Below are positions 26,726 to 35,611 of a stretch of 64,000 bases of DNA, in pieces (the stretch's first letter is position 1; every line of letters begins with the position of its first letter). The position numbers and the translations under genes are program-made. The stretch covers positions 186,001 through 250,000 of the forward strand of contig CAWCVR010000002.1 in assembly GCA_963799105.1 (NCBI GenBank), in the 5' to 3' direction. This stretch comes from CAWCVR01 sp963799105. Its GTDB lineage: Bacteria > Acidobacteriota > Terriglobia > Bryobacterales > Bryobacteraceae. Below the pieces are notes generated by a model. That model was not told the origin of the DNA, made no database searches, and saw only the letters and a program-made list of their open reading frames with translations.

Positions 26726-27276
26726 GAGGCCATCGCCCTACTGAGCAGCGCCTCCACTCCCAGCTTCCGCGCCCACTCCCGCAGATAGCCGAAGTCGGGT
26801 TTCCGGTTGGCCTCCAGTATCCCCGTGATATCCGCCCACTGCCGTTCGGAGACCTCGCCGCCCGCCCGGTACCATAGCAACTTCGCCAGCAGGATGTCCT
26901 CGGCGGTTGCCACAGGATATTCCGCCCGCTCGCCGAAGACTTCAATCTCCAGCCGAGTTGCCCGCGCCAGTTCGGAAAAGTGGAACTCGCTGACCGCTGA
27001 GAAAACGTCGAACTTCCTGACGGACGCCATGTGAATCAGGTTGAACGCCCGGCCCGCGCCAAGTGCCCGCCGGATCTCCTCCGCGTCCGCGTACCAGCCA
27101 TCCCCCAGTGCCGCGCATAGCGCGTCCGCCTGCCCGGCTGCCACCCCCGCGAGGATGTCCACGTCCAGCGTCGCCCGCAACACTCCGTGAGCCGAGGAGG
27201 CCAGCGAGCCGCCAATCAGATAGGGAATCCGCAGCCCCTCCAGCGCGCCCGCGAGCATGGCCAGCGCGCTACTCAT
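26719..27276 (-). CDS. Nucleotidyltransferase-like protein (DUF6036/AbiEii-like fold)
   Basis: A 185-residue protein. The motif YLIGGSLASSAHGVLRATLDVDIL matches the G-G/S-x(n)-D-x-D catalytic pattern of minimal nucleotidyltransferases. It continues with FNLIHMASVRKFDVF and ATAEDILLAKLLWYRAGGEVSERQWADI, which are characteristic of this small stand-alone group. Related proteins act in toxin-antitoxin or abortive-infection pairs (AbiEii, MNT), usually with a short helical partner encoded next door. That partner would be the 82-residue gene overlapping its start by 8 nt. The substrate is unknown. Confidence 0.7.
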   Translation of the reverse strand: MSSALAMLAGALEGLRIPYLIGGSLASSAHGVLRATLDVDILAGVAAGQADALCAALGDGWYADAEEIRRALGAGRAFNLIHMASVRKFDVFSAVSEFHFSELARATRLEIEVFGERAEYPVATAEDILLAKLLWYRAGGEVSERQWADITGILEANRKPDFGYLREWARKLGVEALLSRAMASQ

Positions 27277-27517
27277 CGGATACCGCCTCGCCGTACGCCT
27301 TGCGGAACAGTTCCCGCCCCAACTCCAGGCGCGCTCTCCGCAACGTAATCTCCCGCTCGTCCGCCCGCGGATACTTCAGCCGCAAGCCGGCTTCCGCCGC
27401 GCGCCGCACCTCTTCGGACAGTTCCAGCGCGCGCCGCAGCCGTTCCTCCGGATGCATCTTCCGCACCAGATCCAGATACGCTTCCCAGGCTTCCGGGGTG
27501 GTGTCGGCGGGGCGCAT
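27269..27517 (-). CDS. Small helical partner of the nucleotidyltransferase-like protein
   Basis: An 82-residue all-helical, charged protein (MRPADTTPEAWEAYLDLVRK, PEERLRRALELSEEVRRAAE, EITLRRARLELGRELFRKAY). I recall this layout in front of nucleotidyltransferase-like genes in several acidobacteria and myxobacteria, but no function is established. It starts one base after the M20 peptidase stop and overlaps the next start, so it sits in the same transcript. It may be an antitoxin or adaptor; this rests only on gene order and size. Confidence 0.62.
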   Translation of the reverse strand: MRPADTTPEAWEAYLDLVRKMHPEERLRRALELSEEVRRAAEAGLRLKYPRADEREITLRRARLELGRELFRKAYGEAVSDE

Positions 27518-27518
27518 C

Positions 27519-28880
27519 CTACTGCCCCAGCATCTCCAGGTAGCGTGCCACCGCCTCGATCCCCCGGTAGAAATTCGGCAGGTGGAATTTCTCGTTGGGC
27601 GCGTGCAGATTGTCGTCGGGCAGCCCGAAGCCCATCATCACGCTGGGCACGCCCAGGTGCGTGTCGAACACCCCCACGATCGGAATCGACCCGCCCGAGC
27701 GGATGTACACCGTCTCCTTCCCGAAAACCTGCTTCATCGCTTCGGCCGCGGCCTGGATGTACGGATTGTCGGGATTGGTCAGCGACGGCGCCCCCGCGTT
27801 CAACAGCTTCACCTCCGCCGTCACGCCCTTCGGACACGCCGCCTTGACCGCCGCCTCGAACTGCGCGATGGATTCGTCCACCCGCTGGTCGCCCACCAGC
27901 CGCGTGCTGATCTTGGCCACCGCGCGTGCCGGGATCACCGTCTTCGCGCCTTCGCCCACGAACCCGCCCTTGATGCCGTGTACTTCCACCGTGGGCCGCG
28001 CCCATACGCGCTCGAACACCGGAACGCCGGGCTCGCCCACCAGTTCCTTGGCGCCCATTTCCTTTTCGGTGTATTCCCTTTCGTCGAAGGGCAGCCGCGC
28101 CCAGGCCTCGCGCTCCTTGGCCGCGGGGGGCGCCACGCGGTCGTAGAACCCCGGAATCAGGATGTGCCCGTCGCGGTCCTTCAGCGCGCACAGGATCTCC
28201 GCGATTGCCATGATCGGATTCGGCGCAGCACCGCCATAGACGCCCGAATGCAGATCGTGATTGGCGCCCTGGACCGCCAGTTCGTAATAGATCAGCCCGC
28301 GCAGGCCGATGCAGATGGTGGGCATCTCGGGCGCGAACATCTCGGTGTCGCACACGATGGCGGCGTCCGCCTTGAGCCGCAGCGGCTGGCTCTTCACGTA
28401 CGCCTCGATGTGCTCGCCGCCGGTTTCCTCCTCGCCCTCCAGCAGGAACTTCACGTTCACCGGCAGCGCGCCGTGCATCTTCATGAGGCCTTCCACGGCC
28501 TTGATCTGGATGTAGACCTGCCCCTTGTCGTCGCAGGCGCCGCGGCAGAAGATGTCGTCGCCGCGGACGGTGGGCTCGAACGGCGGGGATTTCCACTCCT
28601 CCAGCGGATCCGGCGGCTGCACGTCGTAATGGCCGTAGAACAGCACCGTCGGCTTGCCCGGCGCGCCCAGCCATTGGCCATACACCAGCGGATTGCCGCC
28701 GTTCGCGTCCTCGATCAGCTCGGCCGAGGTCATCCCCGCGCCCAGCAGTTCGTCCCTGGCGAACTCGGCCGCGCGCCGGATATCGGGCTTGTGTTCCGAT
28801 AGCGCGCTGATGCTGGGAATCCGCAGGAACGTCTTCAACCCTTCCAGAAACTCGGCTTGGTGCTCTTGATAGTAGTTCAT
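27519..28880 (-). CDS. M20-family metallopeptidase (dipeptidase)
   Basis: A 453-residue zinc peptidase. Metal and catalytic motifs are complete: FYGHYDVQPPDP (His, Asp), GRGACDDKGQV-type FCRGACDDKGQV (bridging Asp), EGEEETGGEH (catalytic and metal Glu), VCDTEMFAP (Asp) and LHAPNEKFHL (His). This pattern matches the M20A dipeptidase/carnosinase-like group. I prefer ATG 28880, which has GGGAGG just upstream, over ATG 28892. The OPT peptide transporter ends 13 nt before it, so imported oligopeptides are the likely substrates. No signal peptide, hence cytosolic. Confidence 0.88.
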   Translation of the reverse strand: MNYYQEHQAEFLEGLKTFLRIPSISALSEHKPDIRRAAEFARDELLGAGMTSAELIEDANGGNPLVYGQWLGAPGKPTVLFYGHYDVQPPDPLEEWKSPPFEPTVRGDDIFCRGACDDKGQVYIQIKAVEGLMKMHGALPVNVKFLLEGEEETGGEHIEAYVKSQPLRLKADAAIVCDTEMFAPEMPTICIGLRGLIYYELAVQGANHDLHSGVYGGAAPNPIMAIAEILCALKDRDGHILIPGFYDRVAPPAAKEREAWARLPFDEREYTEKEMGAKELVGEPGVPVFERVWARPTVEVHGIKGGFVGEGAKTVIPARAVAKISTRLVGDQRVDESIAQFEAAVKAACPKGVTAEVKLLNAGAPSLTNPDNPYIQAAAEAMKQVFGKETVYIRSGGSIPIVGVFDTHLGVPSVMMGFGLPDDNLHAPNEKFHLPNFYRGIEAVARYLEMLGQ

Positions 28881-28893
28881 GATGCCTCCCATG

Positions 28894-30933
28894 CTACATA
28901 ATCGCCGTGGGCGGCGCGGGTTCGTCCGGCCGGCCGGCGTTCTTCAGCGGCAACCGGATCATCAGCACGGCCAGCGCCACCAGCACTACTAGCGCCAGCC
29001 AGTTCGTCCCCGCCCACGTCCAGTCCGGCAGGATGTGGGCAACCTTGTGGGTCTGGCTTTCCAGGTTCTTCTCCGCCGCGCGGAAGCCCGCCACCACCAG
29101 GCCGCACAACGCCTCGCCCGCAATCAGCCCCGAGGCCGTCAACACCCCGGCGTTCTCGATGCGCGCCTTCTGCGCGTCGTTGAAGTTGCCCTTGTCGCGG
29201 AGCTTGTCGGTAGCCCAGCGGAACAGACCGCCGACGAAGATGGCGAAGGTGGTCTCCAGCGGCAGGTACATGCCCACCGAGAACAGCATGGGGCTCTTCA
29301 CCTCCACCAGGATCAGGCCGAATCCCATGAAGATGCCGACCACCACCAGCGGCCACGCCATGTTGCCGCCCACGATGCCCTGCGCCAGCGATGCCATCAG
29401 CCCCGCCTGCGGCGCCGGAAGTTCTGCGGTGCCGAAGGTGTAGGCCTGGTGCAGCCACATCAGCGGGAAGAACAGCGCCATGCTGGCGACCACGATGCCC
29501 AGCAGGTCGCCGATCTGCATCTTGGCCGGCGTGCCGCCCAGAATGTGCCCGGCCTTCAGGTCCTGGAGCATTTCGCCCGCCACCGCCGAGGAGACGCACA
29601 CCACCGCCGCCACCCCCAGCACCGCGCCGATGCCCGCATTGCCGCGCAGCCCCATGGCCACCATCAGCAGCGCCGCGATCACCAGCGTGCACAGCGTCAG
29701 CCCCGAGACCGGGTTGTTCGACGAGCCGATCATTCCCACCAGGTTGCCCGAAACCGCCGCGAAGAAGAATCCCAGCACGATCATCACGATGGCCGCCACC
29801 GCCGCCCCGGCGATCTGGCCCGCGAAGTAGTAGTACAGCGCCACCATGCAGACGAACACCGCCGCCAGCCCGCCGAACACCACCTTGCTGTTCAGGTCGC
29901 GCTGGGTGCGGCCGGTGGATGCATGCGCCGCCGCGGATTTCTTCAGGTCCGCCACCGCGCGCTTCATGCCGATGCCCAGGTTCTTGCGCATGCGGAACAG
30001 CGTGTACGACGCGCCCACCAGCATGCCGCCCACCGCGATGGGCCGAACGATGTGGAACCAGATGGCGCCCGCCGTCTTCGCCCAGTCGCCTTCGCTGGTG
30101 GCGTTCGTCCCCAGTTGCGGACCCAGGAAAAACGCCAGCAGCGGAACCAGCAGGCCCCACGCGAACACGCCACCCGCGAAATTCAGCGCGCCCAATCGCG
30201 GCCCGATGATGTATCCCACGCCCAGATACGCCGGGCTGATGGCCGGAGCCGAGAACGTCGTCATGGCACCGGCCGGCACCGTGGGCGCGCCCGGCGCTCG
30301 CGCCAGCTTCACCATGCTCTTCCCCAGTTCGCCTACGCGCAGCACGAAGTCCCGGCTGGCGGCGAATGCGTTAATGGCGCCCAGGAAGAACACTGCCGCC
30401 CCCACGCCCATGTTGGCGAAGAGAATCTTGGCGGCTCTGGCCCCTTGCTGGCCGGCCTTGTGAATCTCCGCCGCGGCCACCGACTCGGGGAACGGCAGGT
30501 CCGGATCTTCCACCATCACCCGCCGCAGCAGCGTCACGAACAGGATGCCCAGCGTGCCGCCCACCGCCATCAGCGCCACCGATTTCCAGTAGCCGTGCTC
30601 CAGGTCGAACGCCGGCCACACGCCCGCCAGCACGAACGCCGGAATGGTGAATACGGCGCCCGCGGCCACCGACTCGCCGATGGAACCGATCGTACGGGCC
30701 ATGTTCTCTTCCAGAATCGAGCCCTTCATCAGCCGCAGGATGGCCATGCCGATCACCGCCGCCGGATAGGTGGCCGCGATGGTCATGCCGGCGCGCAATC
30801 CCAGGTACAGGTTGGCCGCCCCCAGGACCACGGTCATGAGCAGCCCCAGCACGATGGCCCGGATGGTGAACTCGCGCAACTCCGTCTTGTCCGGCACGTA
30901 CGACCGGAATTTCTTCGCTTCGGGAGGCGTCAT
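28894..30933 (-). CDS. OPT-family oligopeptide transporter
   Basis: A 679-residue membrane protein with about 14-16 hydrophobic segments. OPT hallmarks are present: NLYLGLRAGMTIAATYPAAV near the N-terminus, SIGESVAAGAVFTIPAFVL, and the conserved NPVSGLT motif in the middle. OPT proteins import small peptides or metal-siderophore complexes with protons. Its ATG overlaps the stop of the yqeY-like gene (ATGA), and it is followed by an M20 peptidase, so a peptide uptake and hydrolysis unit is the simplest reading. Confidence 0.9.
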   Translation of the reverse strand: MTPPEAKKFRSYVPDKTELREFTIRAIVLGLLMTVVLGAANLYLGLRAGMTIAATYPAAVIGMAILRLMKGSILEENMARTIGSIGESVAAGAVFTIPAFVLAGVWPAFDLEHGYWKSVALMAVGGTLGILFVTLLRRVMVEDPDLPFPESVAAAEIHKAGQQGARAAKILFANMGVGAAVFFLGAINAFAASRDFVLRVGELGKSMVKLARAPGAPTVPAGAMTTFSAPAISPAYLGVGYIIGPRLGALNFAGGVFAWGLLVPLLAFFLGPQLGTNATSEGDWAKTAGAIWFHIVRPIAVGGMLVGASYTLFRMRKNLGIGMKRAVADLKKSAAAHASTGRTQRDLNSKVVFGGLAAVFVCMVALYYYFAGQIAGAAVAAIVMIVLGFFFAAVSGNLVGMIGSSNNPVSGLTLCTLVIAALLMVAMGLRGNAGIGAVLGVAAVVCVSSAVAGEMLQDLKAGHILGGTPAKMQIGDLLGIVVASMALFFPLMWLHQAYTFGTAELPAPQAGLMASLAQGIVGGNMAWPLVVVGIFMGFGLILVEVKSPMLFSVGMYLPLETTFAIFVGGLFRWATDKLRDKGNFNDAQKARIENAGVLTASGLIAGEALCGLVVAGFRAAEKNLESQTHKVAHILPDWTWAGTNWLALVVLVALAVLMIRLPLKNAGRPDEPAPPTAIM

Positions 30934-31388
30934 TGAAGTTTTGCCCTCACTTTGTCGCTCATCGACTTGCCGTCCACCGTCTTCCCCTGGAGCCGCGCCT
31001 GGGCCGCCTTCATCACCACTCCCATCTGTTTGAGCGACGTGACGCCGGTCTCAGCCAGGGCGACGGCTACGGCCGCGTCCACTTCCGCCTCGGTGGCCGC
31101 CGCCGGCAGGTAGGCTTCGATCAGACGGCGCTCGGCCTCTTCCTTGTCCGCCTGTTCCGCGCGGCCCGCCTTGCGAAACGCGTCCGCGGCCTCGATGCGC
31201 TGCTTGATCAGCGTTTTCAGGACGGCCATTTCGGCGGCTTCGTCCACCGGCTTGGGCGAATCCACCTTCTGTTTCATCAAGGCGGCCTTGATCATCCGCA
31301 GGGCGCTGAGGCGCGCTTCCTCGCGGCTTTTCATGGCGGCTACCATGTCTTGCTGCACCTTGTCGATTAGTGGCATGATGTCTGCCAT
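30930..31388 (-). CDS. GatB/YqeY domain protein
   Basis: A 152-residue protein of the YqeY family: an N-terminal helical bundle (MPLIDKVQQDMVAAMKSREEARLSALR) and the end module QMGVVMKAAQARLQGKTVDGK with the final MSDKVRAKL. The YqeY domain resembles the tRNA-binding tail of the amidotransferase GatB; its free-standing role is unknown, perhaps tRNA-related. ATG 31388 was chosen because the family starts there. It is the first gene of a minus-strand operon with the OPT transporter, an unusual partner; elsewhere it often follows rpsU. Confidence 0.86.
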   Translation of the reverse strand: MADIMPLIDKVQQDMVAAMKSREEARLSALRMIKAALMKQKVDSPKPVDEAAEMAVLKTLIKQRIEAADAFRKAGRAEQADKEEAERRLIEAYLPAAATEAEVDAAVAVALAETGVTSLKQMGVVMKAAQARLQGKTVDGKSMSDKVRAKLQ

Positions 31389-31855
31389 TATATGACCATG
31401 CCTTCGTCGGCGTTCTTGTGTCCCGGTTGCAGTCCGTTGGGGCCTGTTGGGTCCCGTTGGGGGCCGGTTTGGGGCCTGACACGGAACCGCGCACTTTGCA
31501 TGGCGGGGTCCGCGTATCGAAGGGCTTACGGCCATTGGCCGAGCCACTGTCCTGGTGCTCGGGATGAACGGCGCCCGCCGCCTCGACTTGCGCGCGGAGC
31601 TCCTGGCGCGCCGCGAGCCGCCTTGACGGGAACACCGGGCGGTTCAGCTTCCCGCATTCATCTTCAGCGGCGTCGGTCTCAAGAAACGGCCTAACCTCCA
31701 GACCCGCTCCGCCTGGACGCGGACCTGCCCGAACCGTCTCGAAAATGGTCCTTTGTGGGACAGAACGGAGATCGGGTCTTCCTGTGCCGTTGACGGGCCA
31801 TGCCGGACATCCTGAGAACTATTAGACCCGGATTGAGCCGGCTAAAATGGCATGA
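31389..31855. other. Intergenic region, 467 bp
   Basis: No convincing gene. Bases 31432-31482 are a low-complexity run of GTTGGGGCC-like units. A short plus-strand frame ending near 31790 reads LDADLPEPSRKWSFVGQNG, which could be the tail of a lost gene, but it has no start. The promoter of the yqeY-OPT operon should lie near 31390-31450; nothing clear is seen. Confidence 0.45.
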
Positions 31856-33778
31856 TTACGGCTGCCCCACCAGGCGCCTCAACCCCTCTCGCAGCTTGTC
31901 TGCTCTCGGGTCATCTGCTCGTATCTCAACCAGGGCCTTCAACACCAGGAGAATCGTGTTGTCCCTGCCGTCGATGGTGTGATGGCGGAAGGAAGCGCTG
32001 AACCGCGTCCACGCCCGCTGGTAGTCGTGCGCAAGCAGCGCCTCGTGGCCCTCGCGATAGTCCCGCATGCGCTGCGGCGTCGCCGCGTCCACCTGGCCGC
32101 GCAACGGACCTTGCACTTGATCGAGCAGGTCCCAGGCCGTTCGATAGTCCGAAACCGCAATGGCGAAATCGAACACTTTGACCGCCGCCGCGCCGTTGCG
32201 CAGATGGCCAAGGCCCGGAGCCGATCGCACTGGTTCCCCGGCGGCGCCCGGAGCGAACACCGCTGCCGAGGGCCCGTAGAATACCGGCCGCCATCCCGGC
32301 GTATTCAGGAACGACCGCCAGACCGCATCCGTCTGGAAATCGGCCACCGCGACATCGGCCGGATGCCGGCCGAGGAACGCGTCGAACCGATTCAGATCCC
32401 GGGTGAGAGAGAACTGGCGCAACTCATCGAACCAGCTCAGGTAGGGAAAACTGCGCGCGTCCACCATCACTTGGTAGCGCGGGTACAGCCGCCACAACAG
32501 ATAGCCGCCCGCGTTATAAGTGTTGTAAATACGCGACCCGAAATGGCCGAGCGCCAGGAATTCGGCTTCTTCCACGGGCTGGGAATACGCGATGCCAAAC
32601 CCCACCCATGCGTCGGTTTGGGGGTGACTGTGAGCGGCGTACAAGGCCCGTCCGCCGAACCAGAGAAACAAGGCAGCCGCCAGCGCTCCGCTGAGATTCC
32701 TGAATCGGACAGGATGGGCGCCGCGCGACAACTCTATCACGCCGTACGCGAAGATGGCCGGCAGCATGAAGGTGGACCGCACATAGATCAGGTAGAACGG
32801 GACGTACGCCCAAAACAGCACCACCACCGCCAGACGCCGCTGACGGCTCAGTGCGCAGGCGGCGGCCAGGCCAAGCGCCATCCACAGCAGGAATTCCGGC
32901 AGGTGGTAATACTGGCCGGCTGCTCCGGTCGCCGGCTGGTATTCGTTGTTCCAGGCGATGTCGGGCCGCCCGGCGAAGTGCACCACCCCCGAAATGAGTT
33001 GAATGGGATATCGTGGGCCGTACGGATTGATCATGGTGGCCAGCAGACACAACCCCGCCGCCTTGGCCATGTGGCCGGCCTCGCGCCTGGGCAGCCGGAT
33101 CAGTCCTGTGATCGTGGCGATCGCGAGAAAGGGCGCGGCCAGAAGGAATACGGCGTGCGTGTTGACCCAAACCAGAACGAGGCATGGCATGGCGTAGATC
33201 CACGGCAACAGGTTCCCTCCGCGATCCCGCGCCAGTAACAGGCCGAACCAGCAGAAGACCAGCGCGTGCCATAACACCAGTGACAGCATTTCCGGCTTGG
33301 GGTTGGTGGCCGCCACGCTGGCCAGCACCGTCACCAACATCACTAACGGCGTTTCCGGACGCGCCAGCACCCCGCAACGCCGGGCATGAAGAGCCAGAAG
33401 TCCCAGGACCGCGATCACGGCTCCGTACCGCAACGCGAAGAGCCCGGCGATGCCGAAGACTTTCCATACCGCCAGGAACAGTAACTCCCCGGCCCACGCG
33501 CAGTAGATGGTGTTATTGGAGGCGGGCATCCAGGTGTACGGCGAGTGGTCCACCTGGAGCGTGTGATGGTCCACCATTTGCGCGCCATACGCCATGTGCC
33601 AGAAGACGTCGCCATCTTCGATGGGCTGGGCGAAACGATAAGCGACGATGAAGATCAGCAGCCCGCCCAGCGCCCAAACCGCCCAGTGGCGCGCTGGACG
33701 AGCGGACTGGACGGCTGTGCCCGCAGTGTCCCGCTCAGGATTCGCGCCAGTCATAAGGGCCGCATCGCGCAGGAACAT
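31856..33778 (-). CDS. Polytopic membrane protein of unknown function
   Basis: A 640-residue protein with roughly ten membrane segments in the first 400 residues, then a soluble C-terminal part (about 410-640). The early loop AQPIEDGDVFWHMAYGAQMV recalls the acidic first loop of GT-C-type glycosyltransferases (DxD-like), and AGGYLLWRLYPRYQVMVD is typical of a family found with surface polysaccharide genes. No precise assignment is possible. The start could also be ATG 33754. It ends before a gap and lies directly after an IPTL-CTERM surface protein gene, so a role in envelope glycan or protein modification is plausible but inferred. Confidence 0.6.
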   Translation of the reverse strand: MFLRDAALMTGANPERDTAGTAVQSARPARHWAVWALGGLLIFIVAYRFAQPIEDGDVFWHMAYGAQMVDHHTLQVDHSPYTWMPASNNTIYCAWAGELLFLAVWKVFGIAGLFALRYGAVIAVLGLLALHARRCGVLARPETPLVMLVTVLASVAATNPKPEMLSLVLWHALVFCWFGLLLARDRGGNLLPWIYAMPCLVLVWVNTHAVFLLAAPFLAIATITGLIRLPRREAGHMAKAAGLCLLATMINPYGPRYPIQLISGVVHFAGRPDIAWNNEYQPATGAAGQYYHLPEFLLWMALGLAAACALSRQRRLAVVVLFWAYVPFYLIYVRSTFMLPAIFAYGVIELSRGAHPVRFRNLSGALAAALFLWFGGRALYAAHSHPQTDAWVGFGIAYSQPVEEAEFLALGHFGSRIYNTYNAGGYLLWRLYPRYQVMVDARSFPYLSWFDELRQFSLTRDLNRFDAFLGRHPADVAVADFQTDAVWRSFLNTPGWRPVFYGPSAAVFAPGAAGEPVRSAPGLGHLRNGAAAVKVFDFAIAVSDYRTAWDLLDQVQGPLRGQVDAATPQRMRDYREGHEALLAHDYQRAWTRFSASFRHHTIDGRDNTILLVLKALVEIRADDPRADKLREGLRRLVGQP

Positions 33779-33798
33779 CCCTGCGACCGGGCTCCGCT

Positions 33799-34824
33799 CT
33801 ACCCTGACGGGCGGGGACGCCTGAGAAGCAACGCGGCAGATCCGGTCAGCAGGAGCGCCAGCCCGGCCAGACCCCAGCCGGACAGAGCCGGCACCGTCAC
33901 CGGGCCACTCCCATCGATCTCGTAAGCCTGCGTTGTCAGGTAGGTGGTGGTGGTAACCGCGTTGCGGGCGACGTTGTATTCTTCGCTCGTGTTCACGTTA
34001 ATATCCAACTGCCCCGCCAGGACAATGAAGACATCGGTCTGGTTGTCGCCAACCGTGATCGCGGCGGGGCCGAACGTGTCGGTGCTGGTCACCGACACAT
34101 TCCCGCTTGCACCCACGCCAGTCAGCACGTAGGAGAGTTGGCTGCCCTGCGTCGGGGTGGGATTCGAGGTCAGGACCGGAGCCTTTGGACTGGCTTTGTC
34201 GGCCACCAGTATCGCGTCCGCCTGTGACACCGCCGCCTGCACCGCCGGATCGCTGAAGGGCAGGGCGTAGGTCTGCTGGAACACCGTCTGGCTGCCGTTG
34301 AGAATCGCCGTCAGCGTGGTCGAATACTGATCCACTCGCTGGCTCACCGGCGTGTCCACGGCTACGTAGCTGTACGTGGTTGAGTTCGTGACCACAGTCT
34401 CTCCCCCGGGATTGGGTGCGATACAGGGGGGCCCTGAAGTGGAACATGAGGGAAGCGTCTGCGCCTGCACCACCCCCGTCTGAGCGGCCAACAGCGCGTC
34501 GGCCTGGAGGACCGCTTGCTGAACGTGAACGTCGGTGGCCGCCGAGCCCGTGGGCGGAAAGGGAATGGTCTGATTGAAGACCGCCGAGTTGGACTGGTTG
34601 TAGCCGATGATCTGGGTCTGGCCCGTGGAGGCGAGCGGCGTGATCACCGTGTATCCTCCCAAGGTCGCAGCCGAGCAGCTATATTGAAACTGCGTTCCGC
34701 ACGCCGGCGGCGGAGCGGCCTGCGCCGGTGCCGCAGGGAAGATCAGCCCAACGAATACCAGGCTAACCGGGACCTCGCCGATCAGCGCCAGGATCTTGCT
34801 TGGAACTCCCATTTTGGCTGCCAT
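33799..34824 (-). CDS. IPTL-CTERM-type surface protein
   Basis: A 341-residue exported protein. ATG 34824 gives a signal peptide (SLVFVGLIFPAAPAQA). The body is rich in Thr, Ser, Val and Gln, with two Cys pairs near the N-terminus and Asn/Gln repeats (QQAVLQADALLAAQTGVVQ and AVQAAVSQADAILVAD are two copies of one repeat). The end is a sorting signal: VPALSGWGLAGLALLL, a hydrophobic helix, then LLRRPRP. This is the IPTL-CTERM pattern recognised by exosortase-type systems. No exosortase gene is in the window. Confidence 0.75.
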   Translation of the reverse strand: MAAKMGVPSKILALIGEVPVSLVFVGLIFPAAPAQAAPPPACGTQFQYSCSAATLGGYTVITPLASTGQTQIIGYNQSNSAVFNQTIPFPPTGSAATDVHVQQAVLQADALLAAQTGVVQAQTLPSCSTSGPPCIAPNPGGETVVTNSTTYSYVAVDTPVSQRVDQYSTTLTAILNGSQTVFQQTYALPFSDPAVQAAVSQADAILVADKASPKAPVLTSNPTPTQGSQLSYVLTGVGASGNVSVTSTDTFGPAAITVGDNQTDVFIVLAGQLDINVNTSEEYNVARNAVTTTTYLTTQAYEIDGSGPVTVPALSGWGLAGLALLLTGSAALLLRRPRPSG

Positions 34825-35064
34825 AGTCGTGTTCAGTATATACCGAACCGCCCTCTTTCGATCGCGCAGGTGGGGTCCCTTTCCTCCGGAACCCGTCTTC
34901 GGCTCCGCCAAACAGCCGCGTTCGCGAGGAAACCGGTTTTCGCGTTTCGCAACGGGTAATCGGGACGCCGCGCGCATGTCCAAGTTCCCGGAAAGCCCAC
35001 TTGCCTGGCGAGAATCATCGAGGAGTGACGGGGCCAAGAGCGCATAGCTCTCCGCAACCGGCGG

Positions 35065-35333
35065 TCAGTAGCGATACCGGCAGGCGAGGGTTCGACTCTT
35101 GTCTGGCTGCGCCTGGTAGACGAGGCGGTGCTCCCGGTCAACCCGTCCGGACCGGCAACCGCGCAGTTCATGCCTCAGTGGCTCGGGTTTTCCAGCGCCG
35201 CTGAATGGCTCCCGTTGAATATCCGCACCAGGCGCATAATCCGGAGGGCAACCGCCCGATCATGCTCCACCCACCACGCGACGTCCTCGAACGCGGCGGC
35301 GTCAAATTCCAACTTTCGCAGTGATTTCGTCAA
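35065..35333 (-). pseudogene. YoeB/Txe-type toxin, frameshifted
   Basis: From TTG 35333 the frame reads SLRKLEFDAAAFEDVAWW and ALRIMRLV, the YoeB N-terminus (W-E-D-Y-x-Y-W type). Near 35224 one base appears to be missing; the other frame continues with ADIQREPFSGAGKPEPLRHE and REHRLVYQ, the conserved YoeB/Txe ending that carries catalytic residues, and stops at 35065. YoeB toxins are ribosome-dependent mRNA interferases. As written, the toxin is truncated and probably inactive. It overlaps its antitoxin gene by 32 nt. Confidence 0.78.
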
Positions 35334-35511
35334 GCGAGAGGCCGTGCTGGCGCTCACCCGCTTCCAGCAGGCGGCGTTTCATCGATTCCGATTTCAAGAG
35401 ATAAGCCGTTTCCCGTTCGGACGCGATGTCGCGCCACAAAGAGATGGGCACGATCACGGCGGCTGGCTCGCCGCTCTCATTGGAGACGTATTGGATAGCG
35501 GCTTCCGTCAC
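35302..35511 (-). CDS. YefM/Phd-family antitoxin
   Basis: A 69-residue protein with the Phd/YefM core: QYVSNESGEPAAVIVPISLW, then ERETAYLLKSESMKRRLLEA. It represses its own promoter and neutralises a YoeB-type toxin. The usual toxin follows immediately but is frameshifted, so this antitoxin may now be unopposed. It is shorter at the N-terminus than typical YefM (about 83 residues), missing part of the DNA-binding segment, so the start may lie further upstream at a non-ATG codon. Confidence 0.74.
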   Translation of the reverse strand: MTEAAIQYVSNESGEPAAVIVPISLWRDIASERETAYLLKSESMKRRLLEAGERQHGLSLDEITAKVGI

Positions 35512-35611
35512 CGTCTACAGTTTGCTCCGTTTCGGCGGCAGACGGCCGGCGGTTGCCAGGGAAAGACCGCGGCTTCGGACCGCTCAGCAATCCGCTACAA
35601 TTGCTGGTACG

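Noticed and set aside
31432..31482. GTTGGGGCC-rich run considered as a regulatory element or tRNA fragment
   Set aside because: Low-complexity G/T repeats without a cloverleaf or hairpin of note.
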